Below, one piece after another: positions 33,572 to 46,012 of a DNA stretch of 64,000 nt. Both the position numbers and the translations under genes were made by a program. Origin of the DNA: Rehmannia glutinosa. Taxonomy: Eukaryota; Streptophyta; Magnoliopsida; Lamiales; Orobanchaceae. Position 1 is the first letter of the stretch, and each line of letters begins with the position of its first letter. Below the pieces are notes generated by a model. The model was not told where the DNA came from and made no database searches. It saw nothing but the letters and a program-made list of their open reading frames with translations. Where the stretch lies: assembly GCA_016081115.2 (NCBI GenBank), contig JABTTQ020003456.1, forward strand, positions 868,001 through 932,000, written 5' to 3'.

Positions 33572-36364
33572 ACCCCAGCCCCAATGTATATCTAGCTTTC
33601 AACCACCTTTTCCACAACCAAGAATCTCCATTTTTTGGAAAACATGAGGACAGGCCCCCTGTGGGAAAATATTTAGTTTTAAGAACTTTACAAAACAAGA
33701 GGTTGGGTTGGGTAATCATTCTCCATAACTGCTTGGCTATAAGAGCATCATTGAAGAGTGAAAAATCCTGAAACCCCAGCCCCCAAAATCCTTAGGTAAA
33801 GTCATCTTATCCCAAGCAATCCAAACCAGCTTCCTATTGCCCTCACAAGACATCCCCCACCAGAATTTAGAAACAATCCTACAAAGTTCTTTACAGATGT
33901 GGCTAGGAATTTTGAAAACAGACATAACATAATTGGGCATAGCATTTATCACCGCTTTAACAAGAGTTTCCCTACCAGCAGAGGAAAGAAATCTGTTACT
34001 CCAATTAAAAACCCTTTTTGCACACAATCAATCACAAACTGGAAAATTTCCTTTTAGACCTTCCAAGTACCAAAGGTAATCCAAGATACTTGGATGATTT
34101 TTGCACAGAGATGCCATCTAAAATACCACAAATATCCTGGATCAGACTAGAAGGGGTGTTAGCACTGAAAAAAGCAGAAGACTTATCCAAATTGACAAGT
34201 TGACCTGAAGCCTGGCAATATCTCTCAATAATATATTTAACAGTAACAGCTTGGTTAACAGAAGCTTCACCAAAAACAATAGAGTCATCAGCAAAAATAA
34301 GTGCGTAATAACAGGTCCACCTCTACAGATCCTAAGACCTTTGAAACAGTAGGAAAGCTGGGCTTGGTGAATCAAATTGGACAGACATTCAGAGAGTATA
34401 ATGAACAGGTAAGGAGAAAGGGGATCCCCTTGACTAATACCTCTAGAAGGAACAACAAAACCAGAGACATGGCCATTCAAGTTAAATGAGAAAGTGGGAG
34501 TACAAATGCATGCCAAGATCCAATTTATGAAAATATTCTCAAAACCCATTTTGTCAAGAACAGCTGCTAAAAAGTTCTATTCTACTCTATCATAGGCCTT
34601 ATCCATATCAAGTTTAATCGCCATGAAAGAATTTTTCCTTTTCTGAGTCCATTAATGAAGTGCAGACACTCATGAGAAATGACAATATTATCAATAATTT
34701 GTCTATTAGGGATAAATGCAGACTGATTGGCACTTATACAATGGTGTAACACTTTTTTGAGCCTATTAGCAAGAATTTTAGAGATGATTTTGTACACAAC
34801 GTTACAGAGGCTAATAGGCCTATAATGAGCAATAGAGGTAGGATTTTGGATTTTTGGGATAAGGGTAATAACAGTATGATTCACACTCTTGAGCATCTTG
34901 GCACTATGAAAGAAGTTTTTACAGCCCCACAAATAGAATCAGAAATAAAAGGCCAAGCAAATTGAAAAAAAGAGAGGTGTCATACCATCCCATCCAGGAG
35001 CCTTGTTCGGGTTGAGATCAAAAAGAGCTTTTCTAATTTCCCCTTCATCCACTGGACTTGTAAGAGCCTGGTTCATGGGGTTTGTGATAGATTGTGGCAA
35101 TCCTTCCAAAATGTTCCAGTCAGCACAAGGTAAAGATGAAGAGAACAGATTTCTATAATAATCAGTGACCTCTTTTTCAATCTCCAAAGGTGTAGAGCAA
35201 ATCAAGCCCTCATTACTAATAAGTTTCTCTAAACAGTTTCTCTTTCTTTTTTGTATTGTACATGCGTGAAAAAAATTTGGAGTTCTTGTCTCCTTCTCTC
35301 AGCCATTTAACCCGGGCTTTCTGACTCCAAAAAGTTCCTCCTCCCTATAGGATTTAGCTAACACTGTTTTGAGCTCCCACTTTCCTTCCAGTTATTCTTA
35401 TGTCCCTCCATTCGTAGCTGAGACAATCTATCTTTGCATCTAAGAATCACACTTGCTGCATTGGTTCTCTTTCCTCTGCTCCAATTAATAAGGGCCATCC
35501 TACAAAATTCAATCTTTTTCTGCACCTGAAATAGAGGAGTTCCTCTCACATTGCCCTTCCAAGCCTGCTGGATAACATCTTCAATCCCATCCCACTCAAT
35601 CCAAGTTTTGTCAAAGCAGAATCTCTTAGCCTTTTTCCAGGTCACAGGAGAAGAATCCAACAACAGTAAATGATGGTCAGATGCTTGTTTCTCAATATGC
35701 TCAACCATTGCATTAGGAAATTTTACTAACCAATCCGGGAGCCAAAAATCTATCCAATCTTTCCTCCACAAAGCCCTCCCCCTCCCTATTATTGGCCCAG
35801 GTAAATGGATGGCCTGTAAATGAGATTTCCCCCATCCCCAAATTCCCAACAAAATTCCTGAAATCATTGAAACTGTTGTAGCTTCTATTAATACCCCTTT
35901 CTTCTCACAAGCTTCCAACATGTCATTAAAATCACCCCCATTATCCAGTGGGATCCCCATTTGTCCTTCATCCTTTCAAGCAAATCCCATTGTTCCTTTC
36001 TAGCCTTTTTGTCTGTGCTTGCATATACAAATATCGCCCAAAAACTGTCACAATCTCCTTGAATCTCGAAATTAATTTCAACACAAAAAGGAGAGAAGAC
36101 CAGACTGATAATTTTAATTCTTTCATCCCAATACACAAAGAGACCACCGCTTTTACCAATAGGATTAATACACTGCCATCTATCTTCCATTTTAAGCCTT
36201 TTGCACACCGTACTAACAAATGCCTTAGTCTTTTTAGTCTCACACAAAAATAACAAATCTGGGAGAAGGAGTTTAAATGACTCCTTCAACTGGGAAATTG
36301 TAGAGGGCCCTCCCAAACCTCTACAATTCCACACATATACCTTCATTGATAACTTTAGGCCCAT
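33572..36364 (-). pseudogene. LINE ORF2: endonuclease and reverse transcriptase, frameshifted
   Basis: The start MGLKLSMKVYVWNCRGLGG is at 36364; WNCRGLG is the endonuclease entry motif. FLCETKK, GGDFND (35920-35940) and the SDHHLLLL motif (about 35660) complete the nuclease. Reverse transcriptase blocks follow: ALFDLNPNKAPGWDGM, HYRPISLCNVVYKIISKILA, NQSAFIPNRQIIDNI, SRGISQGDPLSPYLFIILSE. The catalytic FADD at about 34290 is in a different frame because a T run is one base short. The C-terminal part of ORF2 continues at 25106 beyond the copia element. Confidence 0.88.
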
Positions 36365-37767
36365 TTTAGGCTGGCCACCTCCACCTTTATCTTATCCCTA
36401 TTCAAATTGCTTTTCCTTCCTTGAATCTTAGCTCTTTTAGTTTCCAGCCCTGTTTCCTCTTCAACTTCATCAATCCACTCCAGATTCCTCTTTTTTCCTC
36501 CAGGGTTGGTCTTCACTGCAGCTGAGATATCCATAGGTATCACATTTTCTCCTTCATTCTCTTCATCCCCCCGCCTCTTCTTTTAATTACCCCTCTCTTG
36601 GTAACCTGGTTCCCCTTATTAGAGGCTTCCCTACTTATGTCTCTCAGAGGTAATCGAGAGGTATCATTACAGCTCTTCTGCTGGGGAGACTCAGCACTAT
36701 AAGATCTCAGAGTTCTCTTCTTATCCCCTTTATAATCCTCCTCACCCTGTTCAATCCACTATCACTCTTCTGCCCCATCTCAAGGTTTATTGGAATATTG
36801 AGCTTCCCCATAAATTCCTCCTGCCCAATTTGCATAGGGTCATCCTGAATAACCGTTGATCCCAGATTTCTTTCTTCAGAGTTCTCAACAGCCACAATCT
36901 GCACTTTCACTTTTAAATCAGATTCCTGTGCACTACTCTCCCCTTTAGATTCCTTAGGCGCTTTAAATTCCCCAGCCTCTTTTGTATATGAGTTGTATTT
37001 CCCTGTTTTTGGAACCATTTATTCGTTGAGGTGTCCACAGCTCTCAACCATTCTCCAAACTGGCCTTCTTGCAATTTTTCCGCTTTTAGGTCATCTTTTC
37101 GAATTTGACAAGCTCTTTCCAAATGTCCCACCACCCCACAATAGAAACAGAAGTTCTGAAGATTTTCATACTTGAATTCCACCCACACACCTTCAGAACC
37201 CAATTTCATCCTAGTTCCTCTCAGCAAAGGTTTCTCCAGATTAATTGTTGCCAAAATTCTGATACATCTGCCTCTATTACTTCCGGTCTCAGGAATTTGG
37301 ATATCTGAGACCTGCTCGAATTTTTTTCCAATTTTAACTCCGGTCTCTGTTCCAATCCAATGACATGGCACATTCCAAATCTGGACCCAAAGATCAACAC
37401 TATTAATCTCATCAGCTTTATTCAGAATATCGGTTGTCCATTCTCGAAGAATTAGGTATTGGTTGTCAAAGGACCAAGTCTTTCCATTTAAAACCTTAAT
37501 TTTGTCTTCTTTAGACACAAACACAAACTGGAATATATTCGCACCCATCTCTCTGACAGAGAATGCTTCCTTAGTTTGCCAAATACTCATAGTAGTGTTC
37601 TTAATCCCCGAAAAATTCACTCTTTTTGCACCAAAGATTTTTCCAAATAGACTTCTACTACATTCCTCTTTACTTTTTGCCACATTCTCTTCCTCCAAGG
37701 CTACTTCTATTTCTTCTTCAGAAGTGAGAGAGAAGAGTTTCAATCTATCTGCTAGCTCTTTATCCAT
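36355..37767 (-). pseudogene. LINE ORF1, nucleic-acid binding protein with CCHC knuckle, frameshifted
   Basis: It starts MDKELADRLKLFSLTSEEE. A DUF4283-type domain follows (FQFVFVSKEDKIKVLNGKTW, DLWVQIWNVPCHWIG), then the zinc knuckle CFYCGVVGHLERAC at about 37110-37150. The frame changes near 37010 into an acidic, low-complexity tail (36707-37018) and again near 36600. The last piece ends ...EVASLKWA with a stop at 36355-36357. ORF1 and ORF2 overlap by ten bases. Confidence 0.85.
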
Positions 37768-38393
37768 ATTAGGAATCTGTCACAAACCACCACAAACCCA
37801 GACCAAGGCCCGCAAGTCGCCTGGAGCAGAAATAAAGAACTGCACAGAGAAGAAACGAAAATAACGGTAGCCCACGGGACCACAGAGAGAACCAAAAAAA
37901 AAGGAAGAAGAAGAATTGACAAAAATTAAGAAAACGGAAAAAAGAAATAACAAAAAAAGAACTATTTAATGCTCATAAATAAATACCAACTGCCCAACAT
38001 AAATCCCATTAGACAAATCATTATAATGAGAGAAAGATAATGAGATGCTGTGCAGTAATGATAAACGGAAAGCCCAAATTTTTAGGAAATTTTTTAATAA
38101 TAAATGCTTATACAAATAATTCTAAGAGTCAACAAAGTACAGTGAAGAACACAGTGCAAGTGGATTAAAAAAACAAAAACTAGTTAAAGGCCCACATGCA
38201 TTTCCCACCACTCACGCCTGAATGACACATGTACTCCATAGCAAGACAAAAGAGAAAACAACAAAGCAAGAAGAATCTAAAGAAGGGAGACGGAAGGAGG
38301 CGGAAGACGAAGAAACACAGGCTGAAAAGTCGAAGGTAAAAAACTAGGTTCTCTCTTCTAGAGAGAGAAAATAATCCACTCCTACACAAGGAG
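37768..38393 (-). other. LINE 5' untranslated region
   Basis: About 625 bp between the 5' target duplication and ORF1. On the minus strand it contains pyrimidine-rich stretches (GTTTCTTCGTCTTCCGCC, CTTCTTCTTCC) and no long frame. Internal promoter activity is expected for a LINE but no motif was assigned. Confidence 0.55.
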
Positions 38394-38411
38394 ACTGTTG
38401 TAGTGATAGTC

Positions 38412-39183
38412 AGCCATTTAAATGTGTCACTTGCTAATTTCATGAAATATGAAGAATATGCACCAACTACTATGACCATTCCTATACTAAGTGAAACCGA
38501 TTTACAGTTAGGGCTGGAAAAGAAATCAACCTACTTGATATTCTCGGGTCGATATTGATCATTACCATGTTTGAACTCGCTTTGTTAACATAACATGACT
38601 AAACCTAATAACAACAACCCGACTCCATTAGTTAAAAAATAATAAAATGTGTGAAAATATTAAACCAAATTGATTCGTAGTTAGCCTTGACTAAAACTCG
38701 TTCAAGTTCAGGTAAATTAATAATCATACTGAAGTCAAACACAATTTTCAAAACTCGATAAAAATTCAATCAAATTTAAACAATACTATGTTCGGATCTA
38801 TTGAATCCATTTATACCCCCGTTTACAATATATACCAACACTTTTAAAAAAAAAAATTATTGGGGGGGAATATAGCATTACAACTCCACACATCAATCCA
38901 AAGCAAATGTCGATAGCACTTGCCATGCTATTAGCCATGCTAATTTCCATACAAATTTCTACTACCTTACGAGCCCCTCATACAGCATGGTGATGAAGCC
39001 AAGTTCGAAACCTTCAAAACAGTACGGGCGTCGTTTTAAATGCACTTGAACCTTTAGATTGATCCCACTCTGCTGCTGGGCAGCTGCATCGAATATCCAC
39101 TAATTTTGCAGTCGAACAGCTCGTGTTTAAGCTACCACGAATATTCCGCATACTTAGCTAATTTTCACATCTCAGTTTGTATA
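38412..39183. other. Intergenic; 3' side of the RING-CH gene
   Basis: No gene was recognised. The part next to 39184 is the probable 3' UTR of the minus-strand gene. Confidence 0.35.
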
Positions 39184-42100
39184 TCATACTGGGGAAGTTT
39201 GAGCAACTTGAACACGCCATAAAAAGAATCGCGTATAAATAGAGTTAAGGAGTACGGCCAATCCAAGTCCTACGAACGATGAAATCAGGATGGCATGAAT
39301 TGGTGGCATGTGAAGCTGCCAAACCAAACAGAATGTGAGTCATATTGCCAAGAAAATCGGATAAATACATTGTGAAATTTGCAGATCAGAAAACAAACAT
39401 CGTAGATTTTTCATGTATCTATTTACATAGTCTATTTTAGAGTTTTCGGAAGTGTTTTTTTTTTTTTTGTCTAAAGGATACAATTATGACTTAGCAAAGG
39501 AATTAAGGGAGTGTTTGCAAACACTTATGCTTTTGGAGGAGAAGTGATTTTATGAGAGTGTTTGCCATCACTAAAAAAAAAGTGTTTCTCAGCTTTTGGC
39601 TGGAAAGAACCACTTTTTAGTGTTTGCAAATGCGAACTTAGCTTCATTTAATCGAATCTAAACGCAGAAAGACGGATGCTTTTACAAATAAATAAGAACA
39701 TTTACAAATAAATAAGCACTTTATAACTTTTTCACCAAACACTCAACTTCTGATTCTATTTGCAAACATTGTCAATTTATAATTCTCAACTACTTTTACT
39801 ACGCTACAATAAATCATTTTTTCTAAAAGCAGAAGTTTTTGCAAACATTCCATAAGTTGAGAAATAGTGTGGTGGATAGTTGTAAAAGTGTTTTATTTGT
39901 GTGTACAAGTCAAACCAAAAGCAGAATCAGAAATCTAAAGCACCACTCCCCTTGATTTCAGATTTTGATTAAATGAAGCATAATTAAAAGCAGAAATTGG
40001 TATTTGCAAACACTAAAAAGTGATTTTTCCAGCTAAATGTTGAGAATCACTTTTTTTTTGGTGTTTGCAAACACTCCCAGAATCTTGGGAAGAGATGAGA
40101 CTAAAAACATTTTGATCCATGCAGTTCTATTAGAGAAAAAAACATTTGAATTGTAGCAATTAGCACACGGTTGCAGAAAAATAAAATAAAAATCAGGTTG
40201 TAATGCTTCTCACAATCGAATAGAAAATATGGAGAATCAAGGCCACGAGCGCAAACTCGAGAGCTGCATAAGTCCATATATACTCTTTGATAGCTGCATC
40301 AAAATAAATTATTTTTACGATCAATATTCTCTTCTTAGTATGAATCACTTTGAACTTTCTGGAACATTCATGTACCTAGGATAACTGCAAACATCGATGC
40401 TGTAAGACCCAAAGTGAAAGAGAACGGTGCAGCAATTATAAGAGCTTGACTTCTCATCTCCTGGATCTGCAAACGAGAAGACGTTACCAATTAGAAAAAC
40501 GTCAAAAAGTCAACCTTGAAATGTATTGGCTGACTGGTCCATTTCTTCTCCATGTTGTACTGGAATTAATGTTTTGTACACGAAAATGCTTCATAGCTAT
40601 GCTAAATTAATCAGAAACTGTAAACATTTTGAAATATGGAACAATCGATTAAATCTTATTACCTAATATCTTACCAGTAGCTGCTCCAGGAAGAAGAAAT
40701 AGCATATTGTGCTAATCAAGACGAGCACCACAAAATCTTGCCAGGCGCTGAATAAAGATGCAAATACATTTTAAGCTTCATCAAGAATGAGACACGAAAT
40801 AGATATATGCTGAGCAAACAATAATGTCCCAAATTATTAAAAAAAATGGTTAATTACAAAAACTACCCCTGAAGTTTAGCCTAATACAAAAAACCAGTTA
40901 TCTTTCAAAATTACAAATATCCCTTTAATGTTTACAAGCACCTCATTGAGATTTGTATTTAATTAACAAATACCCATCTCAAAAGGTGCAATTTGTAAAA
41001 TAGAAACAAATATCAAGGAAATATAGCTGGGCATTTTTTTTTTTGGTGATTAGACAGCCTCAAGGTAGTATTCTTTATTAACCCCAAAAAGAAAAGCTTA
41101 CAAATATTCTCGTTTCGATTCATAATTCTTAACTTCATATTTGGTGAGGAAAATCACCTCATTGAATTCTGTTGACTCTGTTCTCTGTTATCTCTTTGAG
41201 TATTATTTGCCACTCGAAGCAAAGTAACAGGTAAATTTGAAACTTCTTTACCACAGACCTCACAGAGAGTGTTGCCTTTCATGCTAAACCATTTAATCGC
41301 GCAATCTTCGTGTACCAATCTGAGTGCTCCTTTACAAAGGCATTCCATCTTAAGTATCTTTCTTTCTTCACATGTATCGAGACAGATCCTACATACAGCT
41401 TCCTCTTCAGGAATCTCTTGATCCTCGTGGACAGGAACAGGAGTTTTTGATCTACCACCAAAAAGTACCACGAAAAATATTCTTACATAATCAGATATTA
41501 ACGAGATTCACGCCGGCTATTTCAGACATAATTTTGGAATAACATCATATGCACCATTTAAAAAATGCAGAGTTCAAGGCAAAATTAAGGGATAATTACC
41601 AAAAGAAAACTTGAAGTTTGATACAAACACCCCCTTTAACTTGAAGTTTGATTCTGACTTAAATGTAAGAGGGTAGTTGTAACATTTCTATAAATGTAAA
41701 GGGGGTGTTTGAAATGTTTTTCTTTTTTTTTATGAAGGGGGGTAAATAAAATGTACGACGGAATCAAACCTCAAGGGGTTTCTGTAAATTTAAAACTTCT
41801 CCGAGTTTTATCGTAAATATCCCAAACCCAGGCTTTTGCCTTTTTAAATTAACCCCCAAATTTAGAACAGACCACTATTACAGTAAATGGATCTCCATAT
41901 GCTGTTCTATAATCAATTTAACCGTGTTAAAATTCTCCAGCAAAAAGTTATTTACTTTTTTTCGACTAATATGTACGGAATGGTGTATGACAAAATACAT
42001 AGTAACTAATCACTAAGATAACTATAACTATTTAGGGGAATTAGAAACTACGATAGGAGAAGATAAAAAATGCAATTGGGTTTAAATTAGATGCTACATA

Positions 42101-44050
42101 GTGGCTTGGCATAGTTGTAATGAGCGGTCAAGTGAGGCTAAAACAGGAAAATTGGACAACAAGTACATGCATTCGACATACCAACATCAGTATCTGGAGA
42201 TTGATTTTCGCGGGAGGCAAAAGATGAAGATCTTACAATAAAGATGTTCCTCCCGGGCACAGAGAGCGACCTTGAAACAGTACCTTGAGATGCACTTATC
42301 TGCGATAAATGGGCAAGAATTTATCAGCCAATTTTCTATTTTTGATAAATTCAGTAATGAATTCATGGTATTAAGTATTTCGAAGTGATACTTTCATAAT
42401 GTTCTTTTTTTTTTTTTCTCTAAAGTTCGATATTGATTTTCTCAAAAAAAAAAAAAAATTGAAAAAAACCGAAGAGAAGCAACAACATAAGCCCTTGAAA
42501 ATCTAATGCTTTGTTTGGTTTTCTTTTCGCAAACTTTAGTCCTCAAAATAGAACCAACCACAATTTTCTTCAAGAATACAACAAATTAACCACTACTTAA
42601 ATAAAATCAAACATAGTACATTCCCTATCAAATCCTCAAAATGAAAATAATTTCACAAAATATTTCTCCGGAACCCCCCAAAACCAAACCAAACACCAAC
42701 ACCTATATTGGATGGTTCTTGCCTCTAGTTCTCTTACACCAGATAAGCCATAGTTCGTAAGGAAGTATTGTACAAATAAAGAAACTGACAACTTATGCTA
42801 CACTGAGTTAGAATCAGGTAATTGACTATCCAAAACTGATGAATGCAGGGAAATCAATTAAAATATAAGCACAGAAACAATATTATAATACTATCTAAAA
42901 TGAAATGCACACATAAAAGATATTATGCGATTTCAATCGTACGACATGAAGCACACACAGATTGTAAAATCTAAAACAGTTTGTGTGCAATTTGGTAATA
43001 GAATAAACAAAACTGAACTTATCTAATTTTCAACTAGATCAGCTCAAAAGTGAAGAAAAACAGAACCTGAAACAGAGACAAAGATGGCACCACTGGGCAG
43101 AATAGTGACAGAATATGCACATGAACCGCATATGAAAAATAGACAGATAAAAGAACACATAAATGAACAATATGACAGGTAAAGGAAAAAGTAGGGGGAA
43201 AAATGATAATAAAAATTCCTACTCCGAGCATAGGATCATAAGTAAGAATACAAAATAACAAATGTTAACATATATACCTTCACAGTAATGAAAGATCAAA
43301 TAAAAGAAAACATCAACTTAAAATGTTTCATCTTGATAACAAATTCTGGATGACAGTAGTATATACATACTGCAGAACATCAATACACACAATTATAGTG
43401 ATTTTCGAACATCTAATGGCGTTCATCTTGAATAAAATGTTTCTATCAACCAAACGAGAAACATAATCGATCATAATCACAAGTGATAAACTACAGTATG
43501 TTAAAGAGTTCAGATTAAAAATTACATTTGGTCTTTGCCGTTCGCTGACTGTCCTGGCCGATGTTTATGGGGCCGCAGTAATTTGAGGGGACAAGTTCGA
43601 GGCAGGTGTCACCGGAAGGGACGTACACCTTTTCCAAGACAAATTTGACGTGTGATTTGAAACAGCGGGGCTTTCAAGAGCTACCTTAGGATCTGAACTG
43701 AGAAGAGAGCTTCTTTCACCGTCTAACACAGTAGTCCCTTTTTTAAAGCTTAATGCCCGAAAAAAACCCGCTGTAGAAGAACTTCCATTTGAGACACTTG
43801 GAGATTTGATTAAACCCTTGCCACTGCGGCTGCTTGAAAAACCGGAAGGTCTTGGAGGTATTTGAAGGGTTAGATCTGAACGTCGTGTACTTGGCTCTGA
43901 GTTTGCAGACATATTTCTGGACTCCCTTTCGTCAGAATCAGCCTGTGTGCAATGGGAATTATGGAATGAATGTAAGCATCAGGTTGTAACTTATATAATA
44001 CAGCTCAAGAAGTGTGGAAAAGGAACAAACGAAGATCTAATCCACAAGGA

Positions 44051-44095
<45 letters not shown>

Positions 44096-45654
44096 ATTAA
44101 CCTTTGAAACTAGTAGCCAAGAGGGATTGGATGCAAGGACCAAATGAGATAAATACATTAATATTACGGATAATTACAAAAATTACACCTGGGATTCGGT
44201 GTAATTACAAAAAAAAAAAAAAAAAAAAAAAACAGAAGTTTCGTTATTACAGAAAAAATAAAAGCCTAGGTTTGATTCTGTCTTAAATGTAAGGGGTAAT
44301 CGTAATATTTTTACAAATGTAAAGGGGCTGTTTTAAACGTTTTTAATTATGAAGGGGTTAAAGTGTAATACATAATCAAACCTCAAGGGGATTTTTGTAA
44401 TTTTCAAAAACCTATGGGTTTGTTTTTGTTATTAGCTCAAACCTCAGGGTGGTTTTTGTAATTATCTCTTAATATTAAGCAAACAAGCACCAATCCAATG
44501 CACCTTTATCTTTCAGAAAGACTTCCATTTTACGAATTCATGATCAACTGGACTAAGTTGACAAATTTACATTAAATGACATAATAGGACTCTCGAGCAG
44601 ATTGGGAATGTTGAGAAGATTTTCCAAAATAAAAATACATCACATCTTTTACGTGCAATCCAAAGAAAAAAGTCCTTCATTGAAGTTGATTAATAGTCTC
44701 ACAAAAATTCTCTGTTTCCAAACAAATAAATATACTTAAGAGTTTTGAATCGCTCAAGTTTAAAGTTACAATTGAAAGGCAATCACAAAAGAGACAAGTA
44801 TTTAATGTGAATCTTAGACTCACAGTACTGCCAAGTTACTGAAATACGAAACACATTTCAGCATATGTTGGAGTCGGTATAAGATCTCTCTTGCCTTACC
44901 GATAAAAAAAAAAAAAAAGATCTATCTTGCCTTTGTTGATAATGGATAAAAAATCTGAATAAATGAACTCAAAAGTCTGAGATGTACAAACAACTTACTG
45001 ATTAATGTTAAATTCACAAAATATAGTTTATATCCTAAAATAAAGTGTGCTTAGGTGCTTGAAACATCAAACTTATATAATTTGATATATAAACAACTAT
45101 GAACTGTCAACTGGATTAAATTCAAACAGATATGAAAACAAGTCAGCAAGCAATAAATAACAAGAAACAATGTTTATTTGAGCTATCTTTTGACCTGAAT
45201 ATTATATGCATAACTAACAACTAGAGGATCCTTCTAACAACGAGAATCTTTCCTGATATAATAAGGAATAATAAAGTGACTATCTACTAATTTAGGCTAC
45301 TGAACCATGAAACAAAACCTAAAACAACAAACAACCCCTCTTTTCTTCTTTCTTGTAGCGTTAGAGACCCCAAAATAGTCTCTGATTCAAACCTTAAAAT
45401 TCAGAACAAATTTACCAACAGAACCAGAAAAATCCACAATATCACCTAAACCACCACATTTCAGCCATAAAGAACACATCTTTCTACAATGTTTAGCAAC
45501 GAAAAAAAAAAAGTAACCCAAAAACTCAACAGCATATTAACTAAATAAGAATAAAGGTTCTGAAAACCTGTGATGTTGCTGTTGAAGGTGTTCCCATTGA
45601 TTTATGTTGTTCTGTTGCGGCATTATCCACCTCATCACCTGGTTTTGGGTTCAT
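39184..45654 (-). CDS. RING-CH (MARCH-type) membrane E3 ubiquitin ligase, eight exons, with lesions
   Basis: Coding exons, 5' to 3', are 45568-45654, 43526-43942, 42182-42299, 41158-41451, 40675-40747, 40376-40466, 40214-40293 and 39184-39315. Exon 2 is Ser-rich (RPSGFSSSRSGKGLI). Exon 3 has the conserved SRSLSVPGRN. Exon 4 carries the C4HC3 zinc finger: CRICLDTC, MECLCKG, LVHEDC, KWFS, CEVC. Exons 5-8 encode four hydrophobic segments (FVVLVLISTICYFFF; ALIIAAPFSFTLGL; ALVALILHIF; ILISSFVGLGLAVLL) and end WRVQVAQTSPV. The total of about 430 aa and the order match a plant family that ubiquitinates membrane proteins. Two oddities: an in-frame TAA in exon 2 at 43565-43567, after which conserved TSARTVSERQ continues in frame, and a one-base mismatch in phase between exons 3 and 4. 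The gene may be dead or the sequence imperfect. Confidence 0.88.
39507..40078. mobile_element. MITE with GGGAGTGTTTGCAAACAC ends, in intron 7 of the RING-CH gene
   Basis: The left end GGGAGTGTTTGCAAACACT and right end GTGTTTGCAAACACTCCC are inverted copies, and each is itself nearly palindromic. Subterminal AAAAAGTG..TTTGCTGG-like words also pair. The element is about 570 bp. No clear target duplication was found. Relatives lie at 5969-6088 and 60293-60560. Confidence 0.72.
40848..41030. mobile_element. Remnant of a TAATTACAAAAACTACCCCT-type element in intron 4
   Basis: GGTTAATTACAAAAACTACC and CCTGAAGTTTAGCCTAATAC match the left half of the copy at 60988-61489 (TTCATGTTTAGTCTAATTAC). The right terminus is missing or altered. 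It is followed by a T tract at 41036-41044 that may mark a separate small insertion. Confidence 0.5.
41588..41823. mobile_element. GGGATAATTAC-family MITE in intron 3 of the RING-CH gene
   Basis: It starts GGGATAATTACC, carries TTGAAGTTTGATTCTGACTT and AATCAAACCTCAAGGGG, and ends near CGTAAATATCCC. The two halves pair as in the other copies. No exact 9-bp duplication remains. Confidence 0.6.
44054..44093. repeat. (TA)n microsatellite
   Basis: About 20 TA repeats in intron 1 of the RING-CH gene. Confidence 0.92.
44167..44468. mobile_element. GGGATAATTACAAAAA-family MITE in intron 1 of the RING-CH gene
   Basis: The ends are CGGATAATTACAAAAATTAC and, reversed, GAGATAATTACAAAAACCAC. Perfect 9-bp duplications TTAATATTA lie at 44158-44166 and 44469-44477. 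A run of 21 A near 44211 enlarges this copy to 302 bp. Confidence 0.82.
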
Positions 45655-46003
45655 CGTTCTTGTGAAATATTAAAAGGAAAAACGATTGAACAAGAAAAAA
45701 AGATTAAAAAAAAAATAAGAAATAAAAACGAAAGCTTTGACGGTAGCAGACCGAAAATGATTCGATTTTTTTCAAGAATTTTTATGTTACAAAAAATTGA
45801 TGAGTAGTATAATCAAGAATTTCAAAAGACGGGGATTTCATTTCTTGGAAAATGAATAGAAAGGTGAGGTGAGGCAGGAAGGCCCACGTCACAGCGCAGG
45901 GTTGTCGTTTTCGGACCGCGTTTTATGTATCATGGGTTTTGTGCATGACCGACGAATTTCTTTTGACGTTTCTTTCTTAAAAAACCCCATCTACTTTGAT
46001 AAA
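45655..46003. other. 5' side of the RING-CH gene
   Basis: Presumed leader and promoter of the minus-strand gene. TTTTTTTCTTGTTCAATCG on the minus strand near 45690 is pyrimidine-rich. A GC-richer patch at 45865-45930 (GGCCCACGTCACAGCGC) includes an ACGT core of the kind bound by bZIP factors; its function is not shown. Confidence 0.35.
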
Positions 46004-46012
46004 TTTGGAAAA

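Larger units (their letters stand above)
23677..38393 (-). mobile_element. Full-length L1-type LINE, split by a copia insertion
   Basis: Perfect 18-bp duplications ACTGTTGTAGTGATAGTC flank the unit at 23659-23676 and 38394-38411. The poly(A) tail appears as about 20 T from 23677. Order on the minus strand: 5' UTR (37768-38393), ORF1 with a zinc knuckle, ORF2 with endonuclease, reverse transcriptase, zf-RVT and RNase H. Subtracting the copia element and its extra TCTCA leaves about 6.25 kb, the size of a complete plant L1. The identical duplications suggest a fairly recent insertion, yet both frames carry shifts. It lies between the PPR and RING-CH genes. Confidence 0.95.
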
